The position numbers were made by a program, and so were the translations under genes. A stretch of DNA of 46,215 nt from assembly GCA_934162625.1 (NCBI GenBank), contig CAKPJM010000003.1:1-46215 (forward strand), read 5' to 3'. Source of the DNA: an uncultured Clostridia bacterium (lineage in GTDB: Bacteria; Bacillota; Clostridia; TANB77; CAG-508). The stretch's first letter is position 1. The number at the start of each line of letters is the position of its first letter. Positions 1-8,090 of the stretch are shown here, piece after piece. The notes beneath the pieces are model-generated. The model did no database searches. It was not told the origin of the DNA and was given only the letters and a program-made list of their open reading frames with translations.

Positions 1-26
1 TAACATCTATTATATCAAATTTTTCC

Positions 27-67
27 AAAACTAAATTCCATTTTGCCTTTCGCTGGAATTTAGTTTT
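27..67. terminator. 14-bp stem hairpin, possible terminator
   Basis: A perfect inverted repeat pairs AAAACTAAATTCCA (27-40) with its complement at 54-67 around a 13-base loop. It lies before the mscS gene. The T-run is short in either direction, so it could be a terminator for a gene left of the window or simply a palindromic repeat. Confidence 0.45.
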
Positions 68-148
68 AAAATTAAGGTTAAAAGCTCTATCATACCTTAA
101 TTATTGCAAATTAGCGCTATATATGATAATATAATTCTGGTGATAAAT

Positions 149-1213
149 ATGAAATTTTTAAATGAAATATTAGATTTTTTTAAAAGTCTTACTATGGAAA
201 ATGCAATAGATATTGGAATAGGACTAGCAATTATTGTAATTTTTAAAATAATAAGCTCGTCTCTTGCATATATCATAGTAAAGATGTTTAAATTTAAAGT
301 TAAAGATAAAAATAAAATTAAAAATAACGGATTTTATAAACCACTAAAATCTTTCTTCATTATTTTAGGAATATATATTGGATTTATGGTTTTGAAATTA
401 CCAACAGATGTTTTTGCTATTATAACCAAAGTATTTAAAATATGTGTTATATTGCTTGCTACAAAAGGGTTTTCTAATTTGTTTAATTCAAATTCTGAAT
501 CATTTGCTAAATTACGCGAAAAACTTAACTTTAATGGAAATGACACAACAATTAACTTTTTTAGCAAAGTTGCCAAGGCATTAATTTATATAATAGCCGG
601 CTTTATCCTAATTACTGAACTTGGTTATAACTTGGGTGGTTTAGCAACAGGTCTTGGAATTAGTAGTGTTGTAATAGCACTTGCTGCTCAAGATATTGCA
701 AAAAGCTTTTTAGCAGGTATCTCTATAATATCTGATAGACCTTTTGAAATAGGTGATTACATTACTGTTGGTGAGCTTTCTGGAACTGTGGAGGATATTA
801 CTTTTAGAACAACAAGAATAAGAAATGCAGATAATCAAGTTATAGTTCTTCCAAACAGTATTTTAACAGATAATAATATTATAAATTCATCTAAAAGAGA
901 TACTAGAAGATTTTTTACTGTACTTACACTTGAATTAGATACTCCTTTAGAAAAAGTATCACAATTAACAGAAAATATAAAATTAGCTTTAACAACACAT
1001 CCACAAATTATTAATGAAACTGTAAAAGTATTTTTTGAAAAAATTTCTGCTGATGGAATTGATTTATCAATTGATTTAAAGACTAATGCTCTAGAATATG
1101 TCGATTATTTAAAATTCAAAGAAGAAATAAATTACACTTTATTAGATATGGTAAATCAAGCACAAATAGGTCTTGCGTACCCATCACAATCAATATATTT
1201 AAAGAAGGACTAA
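149..1213 (+). CDS. MscS-family mechanosensitive ion channel
   Basis: Predicted small-conductance mechanosensitive channel of 354 residues that releases solutes across the cytoplasmic membrane on hypo-osmotic shock. The N-terminal third is hydrophobic with several membrane segments. The pore-lining region is followed by the family-typical stretch ISSVVIALAAQDIAKSFLAG and the beta domain with DRPFEIGDYI, GTVEDITFRTTRIR and VLPNSIL. The C-terminal alpha/beta domain is present. The frame could extend to a TTG at 104, but ATG149 gives a more natural N-terminus (MKFLNEILDF). The Shine-Dalgarno sequence is weak for either start. The gene ends 3 bases before the radical SAM gene, so the two are probably co-transcribed. 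The family call is solid; the exact start is less so. Confidence 0.9.
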   Translation: MKFLNEILDFFKSLTMENAIDIGIGLAIIVIFKIISSSLAYIIVKMFKFKVKDKNKIKNNGFYKPLKSFFIILGIYIGFMVLKLPTDVFAIITKVFKICVILLATKGFSNLFNSNSESFAKLREKLNFNGNDTTINFFSKVAKALIYIIAGFILITELGYNLGGLATGLGISSVVIALAAQDIAKSFLAGISIISDRPFEIGDYITVGELSGTVEDITFRTTRIRNADNQVIVLPNSILTDNNIINSSKRDTRRFFTVLTLELDTPLEKVSQLTENIKLALTTHPQIINETVKVFFEKISADGIDLSIDLKTNALEYVDYLKFKEEINYTLLDMVNQAQIGLAYPSQSIYLKKD

Positions 1214-1216
1214 AAG

Positions 1217-2105
1217 ATGTTAAATAGTTGTACTCTATGCCCACATAATTGTAAAGTTAATAGATTAGAAGGAAAAAAAGGTAGATGTAAGTGTGATAAT
1301 ACATTAAAGATTGCACTTGCATCTTTGCATATGTTTGAAGAACCATGTATTAGTGGTACAAATGGCTCTGGAACAGTGTTTTTTACTAATTGCAATTTGA
1401 ATTGTATATATTGCCAAAACTATGAAATTAGTCAAGAACGGAAAAGGTAAAGGAATTACTATACAAAATCTTGCTGATATTTTTATTAGACAACAAGAAA
1501 AAGGTGCTCACAATATAAATTTAGTAACACCTACAATGTATGTGTACCAAATAATTGGTGCAATTAAACTTGCAAGAAAAAATGGTTTAAAAATTCCAAT
1601 TATATATAATTCTAATGGATATGAAAATGTAGAAACAATAAAAATGTTAAATGGATATATTGATGTTTATTTACCTGATTTAAAATATTACACAAATGAA
1701 TTGTCTAAAAAATATTCTAATGTTGATAATTATTTTGAGGTCGCAACAAATGCTATAAAAGAAATGTACTCACAAGTTGGAAATGCTATTTTTGATGATA
1801 ATGGTATTATTCAAAAAGGAGTTATTATTCGTCATTTAGTTCTTCCAAATCATATTCAAAATACAAAAAATATTTTAAAATGGATTAATGAAAATATGCC
1901 AAAAGATATATATGTAAGCGTTATGGCTCAGTATTTTCCAACTTATAAAGCAAAAAATGATTCTTTAATAAACAGAAAATTAAATAAAAAAGAATATAAG
2001 GAAGTTTTAAACTACTTATATTCTCTAGATTTACAAAATGGATATATTCAAGAATTAGGAAGTCATGAGGAAGAATATGTTCCGGACTTTAATTTAAGCT
2101 TCTAA
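1217..2105 (+). CDS. PflX-like radical SAM protein, needs +1 shift at CGG (C1439)
   Basis: Radical SAM protein of the group resembling pyruvate formate-lyase activating enzymes (COG1313, PflX-like). It is about 295 residues when joined. The 5' frame carries an N-terminal Cys-rich segment (CTLCPHNCKVNR, GRCKC) and the radical SAM cluster motif CNLNCIYC. It then reaches an in-frame CGG (1439-1441) and a stop three codons later. Skipping C1439 gives CQNYEISQEGKGKGITI and continues into the downstream frame (QEKGAHNINLVTPT, YNSNGYE, YLPDLKY, GSHEEEYVPDF), which matches the family without a gap. The ATG at 1422 that would open the second frame has no purine-rich site in front. The substrate is unknown. 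The joined gene ends by overlapping the stop of the convergent glycosyltransferase. It is either recoded or a pseudogene; I favour recoding because of the other six identical sites. Confidence 0.85.
1439..1442 (+). other. CGGA recoding site 1 (+1 shift) in pflX-like gene
   Basis: GAA-C-GGA: the zero-frame codon after codon 74 is CGG. Dropping the C lets GGA be read as the glycine of the conserved stretch SQEGKGK. The site lies just after the CxxxCxxC motif. There is no homopolymer at the inserted base. Confidence 0.8.
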
Positions 2106-3235
2106 TTCTTGCTATATTCTCTAATTGCATCTTCAAACATTCCTTCTATTTTTTTCATGCTCTTTTCTATTCTATACTCATTTGCATGTTCTGCATATTT
2201 TGTTTCCATTTGTTTTCTTTCGGCTTCATTTTCAATCCAATAATCAATTTTTTTAGCTAAATCATCACTGTTTCCTGCTTCAAATAAACTTCTGTCATCT
2301 AGTGCAAATTGAGGAGTTGCAGATTTTGGACTGTTTGCAATTATAGGAACTATTCCACATGCAAATGCTTCTATACAAGATATTGCTTCTATCTCTGCAT
2401 CTGCTGAATGTATATAAAGGTCTGTCATCCCAAGTAATTCTAATAAGTGCTCTTTATCAAAAAAGCTTATTACTGGTTCATTTACTAATTTTTCTCCTAA
2501 TTTTTTATATTTATTATATTTTGGTCCCTTTCCTGCAAGTACTAGTTGAATTTTATCACTATATTTTGATTTAGAAATTGCTTCAAATATTAAATCCTGT
2601 CTTTTTTCATTTGATAATCTTCCTATCATTGTAATTACAAATTTATCTTTAAATTCAGGACTTTTTTCATTCTTTCTATATTTAAACTCTGATCCTACTC
2701 CATTTGATATTACATATGTTTTAGCAGTATATCCATGTTCCTTTAATTCATTTGCTATAAAATTACTAGGGCAATGAATATGTTTAAATTTATTGAAAAA
2801 CTTATCTCTAAAAAAGCTATATATTTTATCATTAACTTTTGTGTTCTTTCCAAGGCCTATTGTGTATGTAATATTCTCTGGTTGTACATGAAAAGCAGCT
2901 GTACGTGGTGTCCCTAATTTTTCTGCTATTTCTAATGCCTCATAAGATAAGAAAAATGGCATATAAAAATGAACCACATCAACTTTTGAAATAGCTTCTT
3001 CTAACACCTCTTTATTTGGAACAGCGAATGTCATTCCTTGAGATTTTATTATTTTAGAAACTATTATAGGTAGTGGCAATTTTTTAACTACATATTTATT
3101 TTCTGCAGGTTTTCCTGTACTTACAACATATACCTCATGCCCTAAGTTCATTAGTCCCTCTGCAAACCTTTTTGCAGAAATTGTTGTACCGTTATTGGCA
3201 TCATCAAATTGATCTATAACTATCAAAATTTTCAT
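2102..3235 (-). CDS. GT4-family glycosyltransferase
   Basis: Retaining glycosyltransferase of family GT4 with a GT-B fold, 377 residues, predicted cytosolic or membrane-peripheral. The N-terminal domain starts MKILIVIDQFDDANNGT, with the glycine-rich acceptor-side motif GTTISAKRFAEGL. The donor-side domain has GRLSNEKRQDL and the E-x7-E region (EAISCIEAFACGIVP). The N-terminus resembles diacylglycerol glucosyltransferases of Firmicutes, so glycolipid synthesis is a reasonable guess, but the acceptor cannot be read from sequence. A TTG at 3244 would add three residues. ATG3235 is preferred because GAGG lies at a suitable distance before it. Its stop overlaps the stop of the convergent radical SAM gene. 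Confidence 0.88.
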   Translation of the reverse strand: MKILIVIDQFDDANNGTTISAKRFAEGLMNLGHEVYVVSTGKPAENKYVVKKLPLPIIVSKIIKSQGMTFAVPNKEVLEEAISKVDVVHFYMPFFLSYEALEIAEKLGTPRTAAFHVQPENITYTIGLGKNTKVNDKIYSFFRDKFFNKFKHIHCPSNFIANELKEHGYTAKTYVISNGVGSEFKYRKNEKSPEFKDKFVITMIGRLSNEKRQDLIFEAISKSKYSDKIQLVLAGKGPKYNKYKKLGEKLVNEPVISFFDKEHLLELLGMTDLYIHSADAEIEAISCIEAFACGIVPIIANSPKSATPQFALDDRSLFEAGNSDDLAKKIDYWIENEAERKQMETKYAEHANEYRIEKSMKKIEGMFEDAIREYSKN

Positions 3236-3298
3236 TAATATCAACCTCGCACAATACTATACAATAAAACTCGAAAAAAATCAACTTTTGTAATCTCA

Positions 3299-3327
3299 GG
3301 GAAAAAGGGGACTGTCCCCTTTTTCCC
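3299..3327. repeat. 29-bp perfect palindrome with GGGGACTGTCCCC core
   Basis: GGGAAAAAGGGGAC and its exact complement flank a single central T. The core GGGGACTGTCCCC is shared with the 59-bp dyad repeats at 4750, 12099 and 16137. It lies in the divergent gap between the GT4 gene and the DUF308 gene. Confidence 0.85.
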
Positions 3328-3381
3328 CCATTGTTTTTATTTTTAAATGGTGATATAATCTTCGTGATTGGAGGGAGAAAA

Positions 3382-3921
3382 ATGAAAGATTTATTTAAAA
3401 AAGCTGGTTTTACATCTATATTGTCTTCGATAGTGTTCTTACTTTTAGGAATTTTACTTGTTGTAAATCCTGAGGGTATTGTTAATGCAATTTCTTACAT
3501 TATTGGTGCATTGCTTATTGCAACAGGTATTGTTAAGATAATTTCTTATTTTACTTCAAAAGGAGATTATTTGTTTTATGATTATAGACTTATATATGGA
3601 ACATTATGTATTATCTTAGGAATTCTTGTAATGGTTAGTGGGGCTGCTATTGCTTCTTTCTTTAGAATTATTATTGGAATATGGATAATACTAAGTGGAA
3701 TTTCAAGGTTAGACCTTTCTGTAAGGCTTAAAGGTACTAATACTAGTTATTGGTTTTTAAGTTTACTTCTATCTGTTTTAATACTTATTGCTGGTATTTA
3801 TATAATGGTTGCACCTGGTACAATATTAGTTACATTAGGAATTATATTAATTTCTTATTCTATTATGGATATAATAGAAAGCATTATATTTATGTTTAAT
3901 ATGAATAAACTATTAAAATAG
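3382..3921 (+). CDS. DUF308/HdeD-family membrane protein
   Basis: Small integral membrane protein of 179 residues made of about six hydrophobic helices arranged as repeated hairpins, typical of the HdeD/DUF308 family. Visible repeat units include LLGILLVVNPEGIVNAISYI, ILGILVMVSGAAIASFF and LIAGIYIMVAPGTILVTLG. The molecular function is unknown; relatives are linked to stress or acid resistance in enterobacteria. The frame extends upstream to 3331, but ATG3382 is chosen because GGAGGG lies just before it. It is a single-gene unit ending at a strong hairpin. Confidence 0.85.
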   Translation: MKDLFKKAGFTSILSSIVFLLLGILLVVNPEGIVNAISYIIGALLIATGIVKIISYFTSKGDYLFYDYRLIYGTLCIILGILVMVSGAAIASFFRIIIGIWIILSGISRLDLSVRLKGTNTSYWFLSLLLSVLILIAGIYIMVAPGTILVTLGIILISYSIMDIIESIIFMFNMNKLLK

Positions 3922-3928
3922 AGCATAG

Positions 3929-3957
3929 AAAAAAAGGACTTTTTTAGTCCTTTTTTT
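3929..3957. terminator. bidirectional terminator
   Basis: Stem AAAAAGGACT (3931-3940) and AGTCCTTTTT (3946-3955) with a TTTTT loop. There are A and T tracts on both sides. It sits between the convergent DUF308 and VTT genes and can serve both. Confidence 0.9.
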
Positions 3958-3962
3958 GTACC

Positions 3963-4673
3963 CTATTTTATAATTTCTATTATCTCTTTATTTTTATCTT
4001 TTATTTTAAGTATTACCATAGAAATTGCAACTGCTACAAATGTAAGTAAATATATTAATAAACTTATTTTCCAATTTCCTTTTGTAATATTTGCTCCTAC
4101 CATTGTAGAAGTAATTACTGATGGAAATCTTACAAGTGTTGCTATTAATATAAACCTTAATGGTTTTACTGGTAATAGTCCACCTATATACACAAATAAA
4201 TCTTTCGGAGTTCCTGGAAGCAAAAATATTAAACATAAAACCATTTCCAAATTAGCTTCATTTTTTAATAATTTACTATTCATTATTTTTTCTACTTTTT
4301 CTTTTTTAAAAAAATTGTATAAATATTTTTTTCCTAATTTTCTTACAGAAAAAAATATTATTATTGTAGTAATAAGTACAGATAAAGTTATAAATAGCCA
4401 GCCACCCCATGTGCCATAACACATTCCTGCAAGCACCTCAAAAGGTTCTCCTGGCAATACTACCAACAATATTTGCAATACTTGCAAACTAAATAATAAT
4501 AGCAGTCCTAAAAATCCCATGCTATTTATTTTATTTCTAAAAGCAATCTGACCTTCTGTTGTAGACAAATCTTTCATAAACGGAGCAATTTTCCAAAAAA
4601 ATATTGCAAGTGTTATTAATATTACGGCTGTTAATGTTATTTTTATTATTTTTATTTTCTTTTGATTCTTCAT
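3963..4673 (-). CDS. TVP38/TMEM64 (VTT-domain, DedA-like) membrane protein
   Basis: Polytopic membrane protein of 236 residues of the VTT/SNARE-associated family related to DedA. An N-terminal membrane anchor is followed by the signature PGEPFEVLAGMCYG and the re-entrant region LLPGTPKDLFVYIGGLLP, which together mark the family. Several hydrophobic helices follow and the C-terminus is Lys/Glu-rich. Members are proposed to move lipids or undecaprenyl carriers across the membrane; for this copy that is inference. A good ribosome site (AAGGAAGG) precedes the ATG. It is transcribed alone toward the shared terminator. Confidence 0.87.
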   Translation of the reverse strand: MKNQKKIKIIKITLTAVILITLAIFFWKIAPFMKDLSTTEGQIAFRNKINSMGFLGLLLLFSLQVLQILLVVLPGEPFEVLAGMCYGTWGGWLFITLSVLITTIIIFFSVRKLGKKYLYNFFKKEKVEKIMNSKLLKNEANLEMVLCLIFLLPGTPKDLFVYIGGLLPVKPLRFILIATLVRFPSVITSTMVGANITKGNWKISLLIYLLTFVAVAISMVILKIKDKNKEIIEIIK

Positions 4674-4749
4674 TAAATTCCTTCCTTGCTATTAAACATT
4701 AGTTTAGCATTTCAACATATAAAAGTCAAATAAATTGGAATTTGTGTGA

Positions 4750-4808
4750 ACGATTCTAGGGACTGTCCCTCTTTTGTTGGATAACAAAAGGGGACTGTCC
4801 TGAATCGT
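4750..4808 (+). repeat. 59-bp dyad repeat, copy 1
   Basis: Bounded by ACGATTC and GAATCGT. Two facing GGGACTGTCC blocks enclose CTTTTGTT...AACAAAAG, so the whole unit can fold on itself. Near-identical copies lie at 12099-12157 and, reversed, at 16137-16195. Confidence 0.88.
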
Positions 4809-4829
4809 AAATGTAATCTATTACAAACG

Positions 4830-5045
4830 TTGCAGGGGCGGTGCTCCGTACTCGCCCGAAAATCATAAAAAAATAATTGTAAATTTTGGGCAGACACAGG
4901 GCCTGCCCCTACAATCATCATAATTTTTAAATCACATGTGCAATATATTTTTTGCTAATTTTACGATTGCGGGTCGCCGAGGACGGCAACCCCTACAACA
5001 TTTGCAACAAATTCGTTTTTGGGCGTATGCAATACGCCCCTACAA
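4830..5045. repeat. four GGGC...GCCCCTACAA palindromic units
   Basis: Units at 4830-4857 (reverse orientation), 4888-4914, 4971-4998 and 5021-5045. Each is a 25-28 base hairpin that starts GGGC or GGGT and ends with CCCCTACAA (CCCCTGCAA in the reversed one). The unit at 5021-5045 is identical to that at 12231-12255. They are much more GC-rich than the surroundings. They resemble REP-type units. Confidence 0.82.
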
Positions 5046-5098
5046 ATCCCACCTCTCACTGCACACCTCACACATCCATTTCACAAATTACAATTTAT

Positions 5099-5127
5099 TT
5101 TACTGTTTTCTAATTCTATGCTATAAT
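5099..5127 (+). promoter_or_regulatory. probable sigma-A promoter for trmL
   Basis: A -10 TATAAT (5122-5127) lies 17 bases after TTTACT (5099-5104), a 4/6 match to -35. The -35 overlaps the right edge of the MITE-like element. The -10 is strong and the -35 is weak. Confidence 0.55.
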
Positions 5128-5158
5128 TATATTCAGTTTTTTTAAGGAAGGGATTATT

Positions 5159-5653
5159 ATGAATTTAAATATTGTCTTAGTAGAACCAGAAATACCTCAA
5201 AATACAGGAAACATTGCAAGAACTTGTGCTGCAATTGGTGCAAAATTGCATTTAGTAAGACCTCTTGGTTTTGAGATTTCTGATAAATATGTAAAAAGAG
5301 CTGGTCTTGATTATTGGGATAAATTAGATATAGAAGAGCATAATTCTTTATCTGATTTCTTGAAAAAATATCCAGTAAATAATAATATGTTTTTAGTTAC
5401 AACAAAGGGCCAACATTGTTATTCTGATGTTGATTATTCTAAATTAGATGAAGTTTTTCTTTTATTTGGAAAAGAAACTAAAGGTCTTCCTGAAAGCTTG
5501 TTAAAGAAACATTTAGAAAATACCATAAGAATTCCTATGAGAGAAACTCTACGTTCTCTTAATTTATCTAATTCGGTGGCTATTGTGGCTTATGAGGTTT
5601 TTAGACAAAATAATTTTTGTAATTTAGAAGAAATAAGTAAATATTTTAATTAA
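5159..5653 (+). CDS. trmL: tRNA (cytidine(34)-2'-O)-methyltransferase TrmL
   Basis: SPOUT-class methyltransferase of 164 residues, near the family's usual length. It 2'-O-methylates the wobble base of tRNA-Leu isoacceptors. The N-terminus has LVEPEIPQNTGNIARTCAA with the conserved asparagine and arginine. The trefoil-knot AdoMet site is seen in LFGKETKGLP and in IPMRETLRSLNLSNSVAIV. AAGGAAGGG precedes the ATG. Its modification target at codon position 34 is of interest given the unusual decoding suggested elsewhere in this window, but no link is shown. Confidence 0.95.
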   Translation: MNLNIVLVEPEIPQNTGNIARTCAAIGAKLHLVRPLGFEISDKYVKRAGLDYWDKLDIEEHNSLSDFLKKYPVNNNMFLVTTKGQHCYSDVDYSKLDEVFLLFGKETKGLPESLLKKHLENTIRIPMRETLRSLNLSNSVAIVAYEVFRQNNFCNLEEISKYFN

Positions 5654-5725
5654 TTTTTAATTTTTTCTTTAATTTATACTATTATTAAATTATAATATTT
5701 ATATAATACTTTTTTAGGAGGGAAC

Positions 5726-6400
5726 ATGCAATTTTTACAAAACTTAATTTCAACATTTTGGTTCGAAGCTATAATTAGGCTTATTTTAGGATTTCTATTA
5801 GCAGGATTTATTGGTGCAGAAAGAGAATCTGTTAATAAACCAGCTGGATTTAAAACTCATTCTTTAATTGGTATTAGTGCTGTACTTATTATGCTTTGTG
5901 GTGAATATTTAAGTTATAAATATTCGGTTGATGCATCTAGAATTCCGGCTCAGTTACTTTCTGGTATAGGTTTTATAGGCGCTGGTACTATTTTAAGAGA
6001 TGGATTTAATGTAAAGGGATTAACTACTGCTTCTAGTTTACTTGCTACAACTTGTATCGGTCTTAGCATAGGATCTGGTTTTTACATAGGTGGAATTATT
6101 TCTACTGTAATTGTATATGCAATACTTTCTCACTCTCATAATTTATTTGAATCATTAGATCATTTTACTAATGTTTCTTTAGATTTAACAGTAAAAAATA
6201 TTCAGGATACTTTACCAGCTATACAAAAAATCCTTGATAAAAATGATATTAATATTAAAAAAATCAAAACAGGTAAGCCGAATGAAGAAGATTTGGCAGA
6301 TTTAAGCTTGATTTTTAGATATCACAAAGACGTAAATATAAATTCTATTTTCACAGAAGTTTCTAGTATGGAAAATGTACTTGATTTAGAAGAAGGATAG
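5726..6400 (+). CDS. MgtC/SapB-family membrane protein
   Basis: Protein of 224 residues with an N-terminal membrane domain of about five helices and a shorter cytosolic C-terminal domain. The diagnostic conserved stretches are GAERE (after helix 1-2), KTHSLIG, IPAQLLSGIGFIGAGTILRD and VKGLTTASSLLATTCIGLSI. MgtC proteins affect magnesium homeostasis and ATP synthase control in pathogens, but the role here is unknown. AGGAGGG precedes the ATG. The stop codon lies inside a hairpin shared with the convergent sigE gene. Confidence 0.92.
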   Translation: MQFLQNLISTFWFEAIIRLILGFLLAGFIGAERESVNKPAGFKTHSLIGISAVLIMLCGEYLSYKYSVDASRIPAQLLSGIGFIGAGTILRDGFNVKGLTTASSLLATTCIGLSIGSGFYIGGIISTVIVYAILSHSHNLFESLDHFTNVSLDLTVKNIQDTLPAIQKILDKNDINIKKIKTGKPNEEDLADLSLIFRYHKDVNINSIFTEVSSMENVLDLEEG

Positions 6401-6416
6401 AGCAAAACTCTATCCT
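6394..6416. terminator. shared hairpin between mgtC-like gene and sigE
   Basis: AGGATAGAG and CTCTATCCT form a 9-bp stem with a CAAAA loop. It contains the stop of the mgtC-like gene (6398-6400) and the stop of full-length sigE (6410-6412), so the two genes converge on one hairpin. A GTTTTGCTT tail follows on the plus strand. Confidence 0.75.
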
Positions 6417-7142
6417 GTTTTGCTTAATATATCTTTTTTCATTTTATTCATTATTTTCTTTTCTAACCTTGATATGTAACTTTGTGAAATTCCGTAGCAT
6501 GTCTGCTACCTCTTTTTGTGTTTTCTCAGTTCCGCTAATAAATCCAAATCGAAGCTCCATTATATTTTTTTCTCTATTGCTTAATTTTTCTATAGATGCT
6601 TTCAATAATACTTTATCGACCTCATCTTCTAAACCTCTAGATGTAATATCCGGCTCTGTACCTAATATATCTGATAATAATAACTCATTTCCATCTCCAT
6701 CTTGATTTAATGGTTCATCTATTGAAATTTCCCCTTTTATTCTATTGCTTCTTCTTAAATACATTAATATTTCGTTTTCTATACACCTTGAAGCATATGT
6801 TGCAAGTTTAATATTTTTTCCTGTGTTAAATGTGTTAATTGCTTTCATTAACCCAATTGTTCCTATTGATATTAAGTCTTCTATTCCAACTCCTGTATTT
6901 TCAAATTTTTTTGCAATATATACAACTAATCTCAAATTTCTTTCTACTAATATTTGTCTTGCTTCTACATCATTATTATCTAATCTTTTTAAATATTCAT
7001 CCTCCTCATTTGCATCTAATGGAGGCGGTAAAGTTTGGCTTCCTCCTATATAGTATATTGGAAATTTTTCAATTTCCTCATTATTTAAATATTTAACGTA
7101 AATTGTATTAAGCTTAATTCTTAATATCTCCAATATATTCAT
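6410..7142 (-). CDS. sigE: RNA polymerase sporulation sigma factor SigE, needs +1 shift at CGG (C6494)
   Basis: Mother-cell-specific early sporulation sigma factor, made as a pro-protein. The N-terminus has an amphipathic pro-sequence ending at the processing region IYYIGGSQTLPPPL. Sigma region 2 is complete (RLVVYIAKKFENTG, DLISIGTIGLMKAI, YASRCIENEILMYLRR). Region 4 starts normally (LRFG, EKTQKEVADML), then codon 217 is CGG. In the zero frame the tail becomes unrelated (RNFTKLHIKVRKENNE). Skipping C6494 restores the helix-turn-helix GISQSYISRLEKKI and gives 243 residues, like known SigE. Without the shift, the helix that reads the -35 element is lost. AGGAGGG precedes the ATG. It lies 29 bases after spoIIGA, its usual operon partner. 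The sigG gene that commonly follows is absent. Confidence 0.92.
6491..6494 (-). other. CGGA recoding site 2 (+1 shift) in sigE
   Basis: CTA-C-GGA: an in-frame CGG replaces the expected junction of VADML and GISQSYI. Dropping the C lets GGA encode the conserved glycine of the helix-turn-helix. Confidence 0.85.
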
Positions 7143-7171
7143 AAGTATTTCCCTCCTAATTTTTTATTTTT

Positions 7172-8090
7172 TTATGCTGTATAGCTTTTCACATATTCAT
7201 TTACTTTTTCATCACCTTCTATTATATCTAGTCCTATTAAAGCTTGATATTTACCCATTTTGTTTAAAATCCCATTATAGATACCTATAATTGCATTGCT
7301 TAAAACTATGCTTTTTTCATCTGTTTCTACTAATATTGCATCTGCTTTTATTCCAAGCAACATTCCATTTTCTTTTCCAAGAGAAGAAAATGGAATTAAC
7401 CTTACTTTTGCTACATAGTCTTGTAAATCTACTTCTTGACCATTTATAATTTTATCTAAGTTATCTAAAACATATTCTGGTATTACTTTTTCTAGTGCTC
7501 TTTTTTCCACTACTACAACAGGTAATTTACTGATTGGCTCTCTTAAAAAATTTCCAGTATCTATAATTGATTTTATATATTTGCTTTTTTTATTTATAAT
7601 TATTTTTAGAGAACATAGCATATCTTTTTTAGTTAACTTTCCTTTTATATTTTTAAATGCTCTTGTTATTATTATGAATCCGCACAATTCCACCAGCCAG
7701 TACCATTTTTATTGGATATGTACCTATTAAAACTCCTTTTTCCATTAAGATTTTTTGTGGGCTTACAAAGTATAAGAGTGCAAAAGCTACTCCTCCAAAA
7801 GTAAACGAAGTTAGATAAAAAATCATCAACTGTTTTAAAAATATTTTTTTATTTTTTGGATTAAATGCAATATAAACCATAACCACAGACAATGCTATTT
7901 TTAAAAATAAATTTGAACATATTTCCAACATAGACATATATGATAAAATTGCATATACTCCACCTATACCACTAGCTAAAAAGGTTCTTATTATCTTTAT
8001 AGGTGCTTTTACTATAATTCCTGTTGCATATATAATAATATAATTCATAAATAGGTTTTCTAAAAAAATTATATCTATATATATGGTCAA
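7172..8090 (-). CDS. spoIIGA: Sigma-E processing peptidase SpoIIGA, needs +1 shift at CGG (C7682)
   Basis: Membrane-embedded aspartic protease that activates pro-SigE. It is about 305 residues when joined, matching the roughly 300-residue family. The first frame (TTG8090, site GAGGTGA) encodes the N-terminal membrane half with five hydrophobic segments (MTIYIDIIFLENLFMNYII ... LAGGIV). Codon 137 is CGG and the zero frame ends nine codons later. Skipping C7682 joins LAGGIV to GFIIITRAF and then to the protease half, which carries the catalytic DTGN motif in IIDTGNFLREP. Without the shift, only a membrane stub lacking the catalytic aspartate is made. It sits directly before its substrate gene sigE and after ftsZ, the conserved order in spore formers. 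Confidence 0.92.
7679..7682 (-). other. CGGA recoding site 3 (+1 shift) in spoIIGA
   Basis: GTG-C-GGA: the in-frame CGG lies at the border of the membrane domain and the protease domain. The next triplet GGA supplies glycine. Confidence 0.85.

Larger units (their letters stand above)
4728..5100. mobile_element. MITE-like composite element, copy 1
   Basis: Noncoding element of about 373 bp that fills most of the gap between the VTT gene and trmL. Left end ATAAATTGGAATTTGTG (4730-4746) is matched by an inverted, imperfect copy at 5082-5098. Inside are a 59-bp dyad (4750-4808) and four palindromic units (4830-4857 reversed, 4888-4914, 4971-4998, 5021-5045). The same plan occurs at 12079-12340. 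It has no open frame of note and no transposase, so mobilisation would be in trans. No clear target-site duplication was seen. Short frames read through this stretch on both strands are not genes. Confidence 0.75.

Noticed and set aside
4712..5145. Open frames on both strands in the first repeat island
   Set aside because: They read through dyads and hairpins of the MITE-like element, and similar frames in the second island at 12105-12342 are also explained by the repeats.
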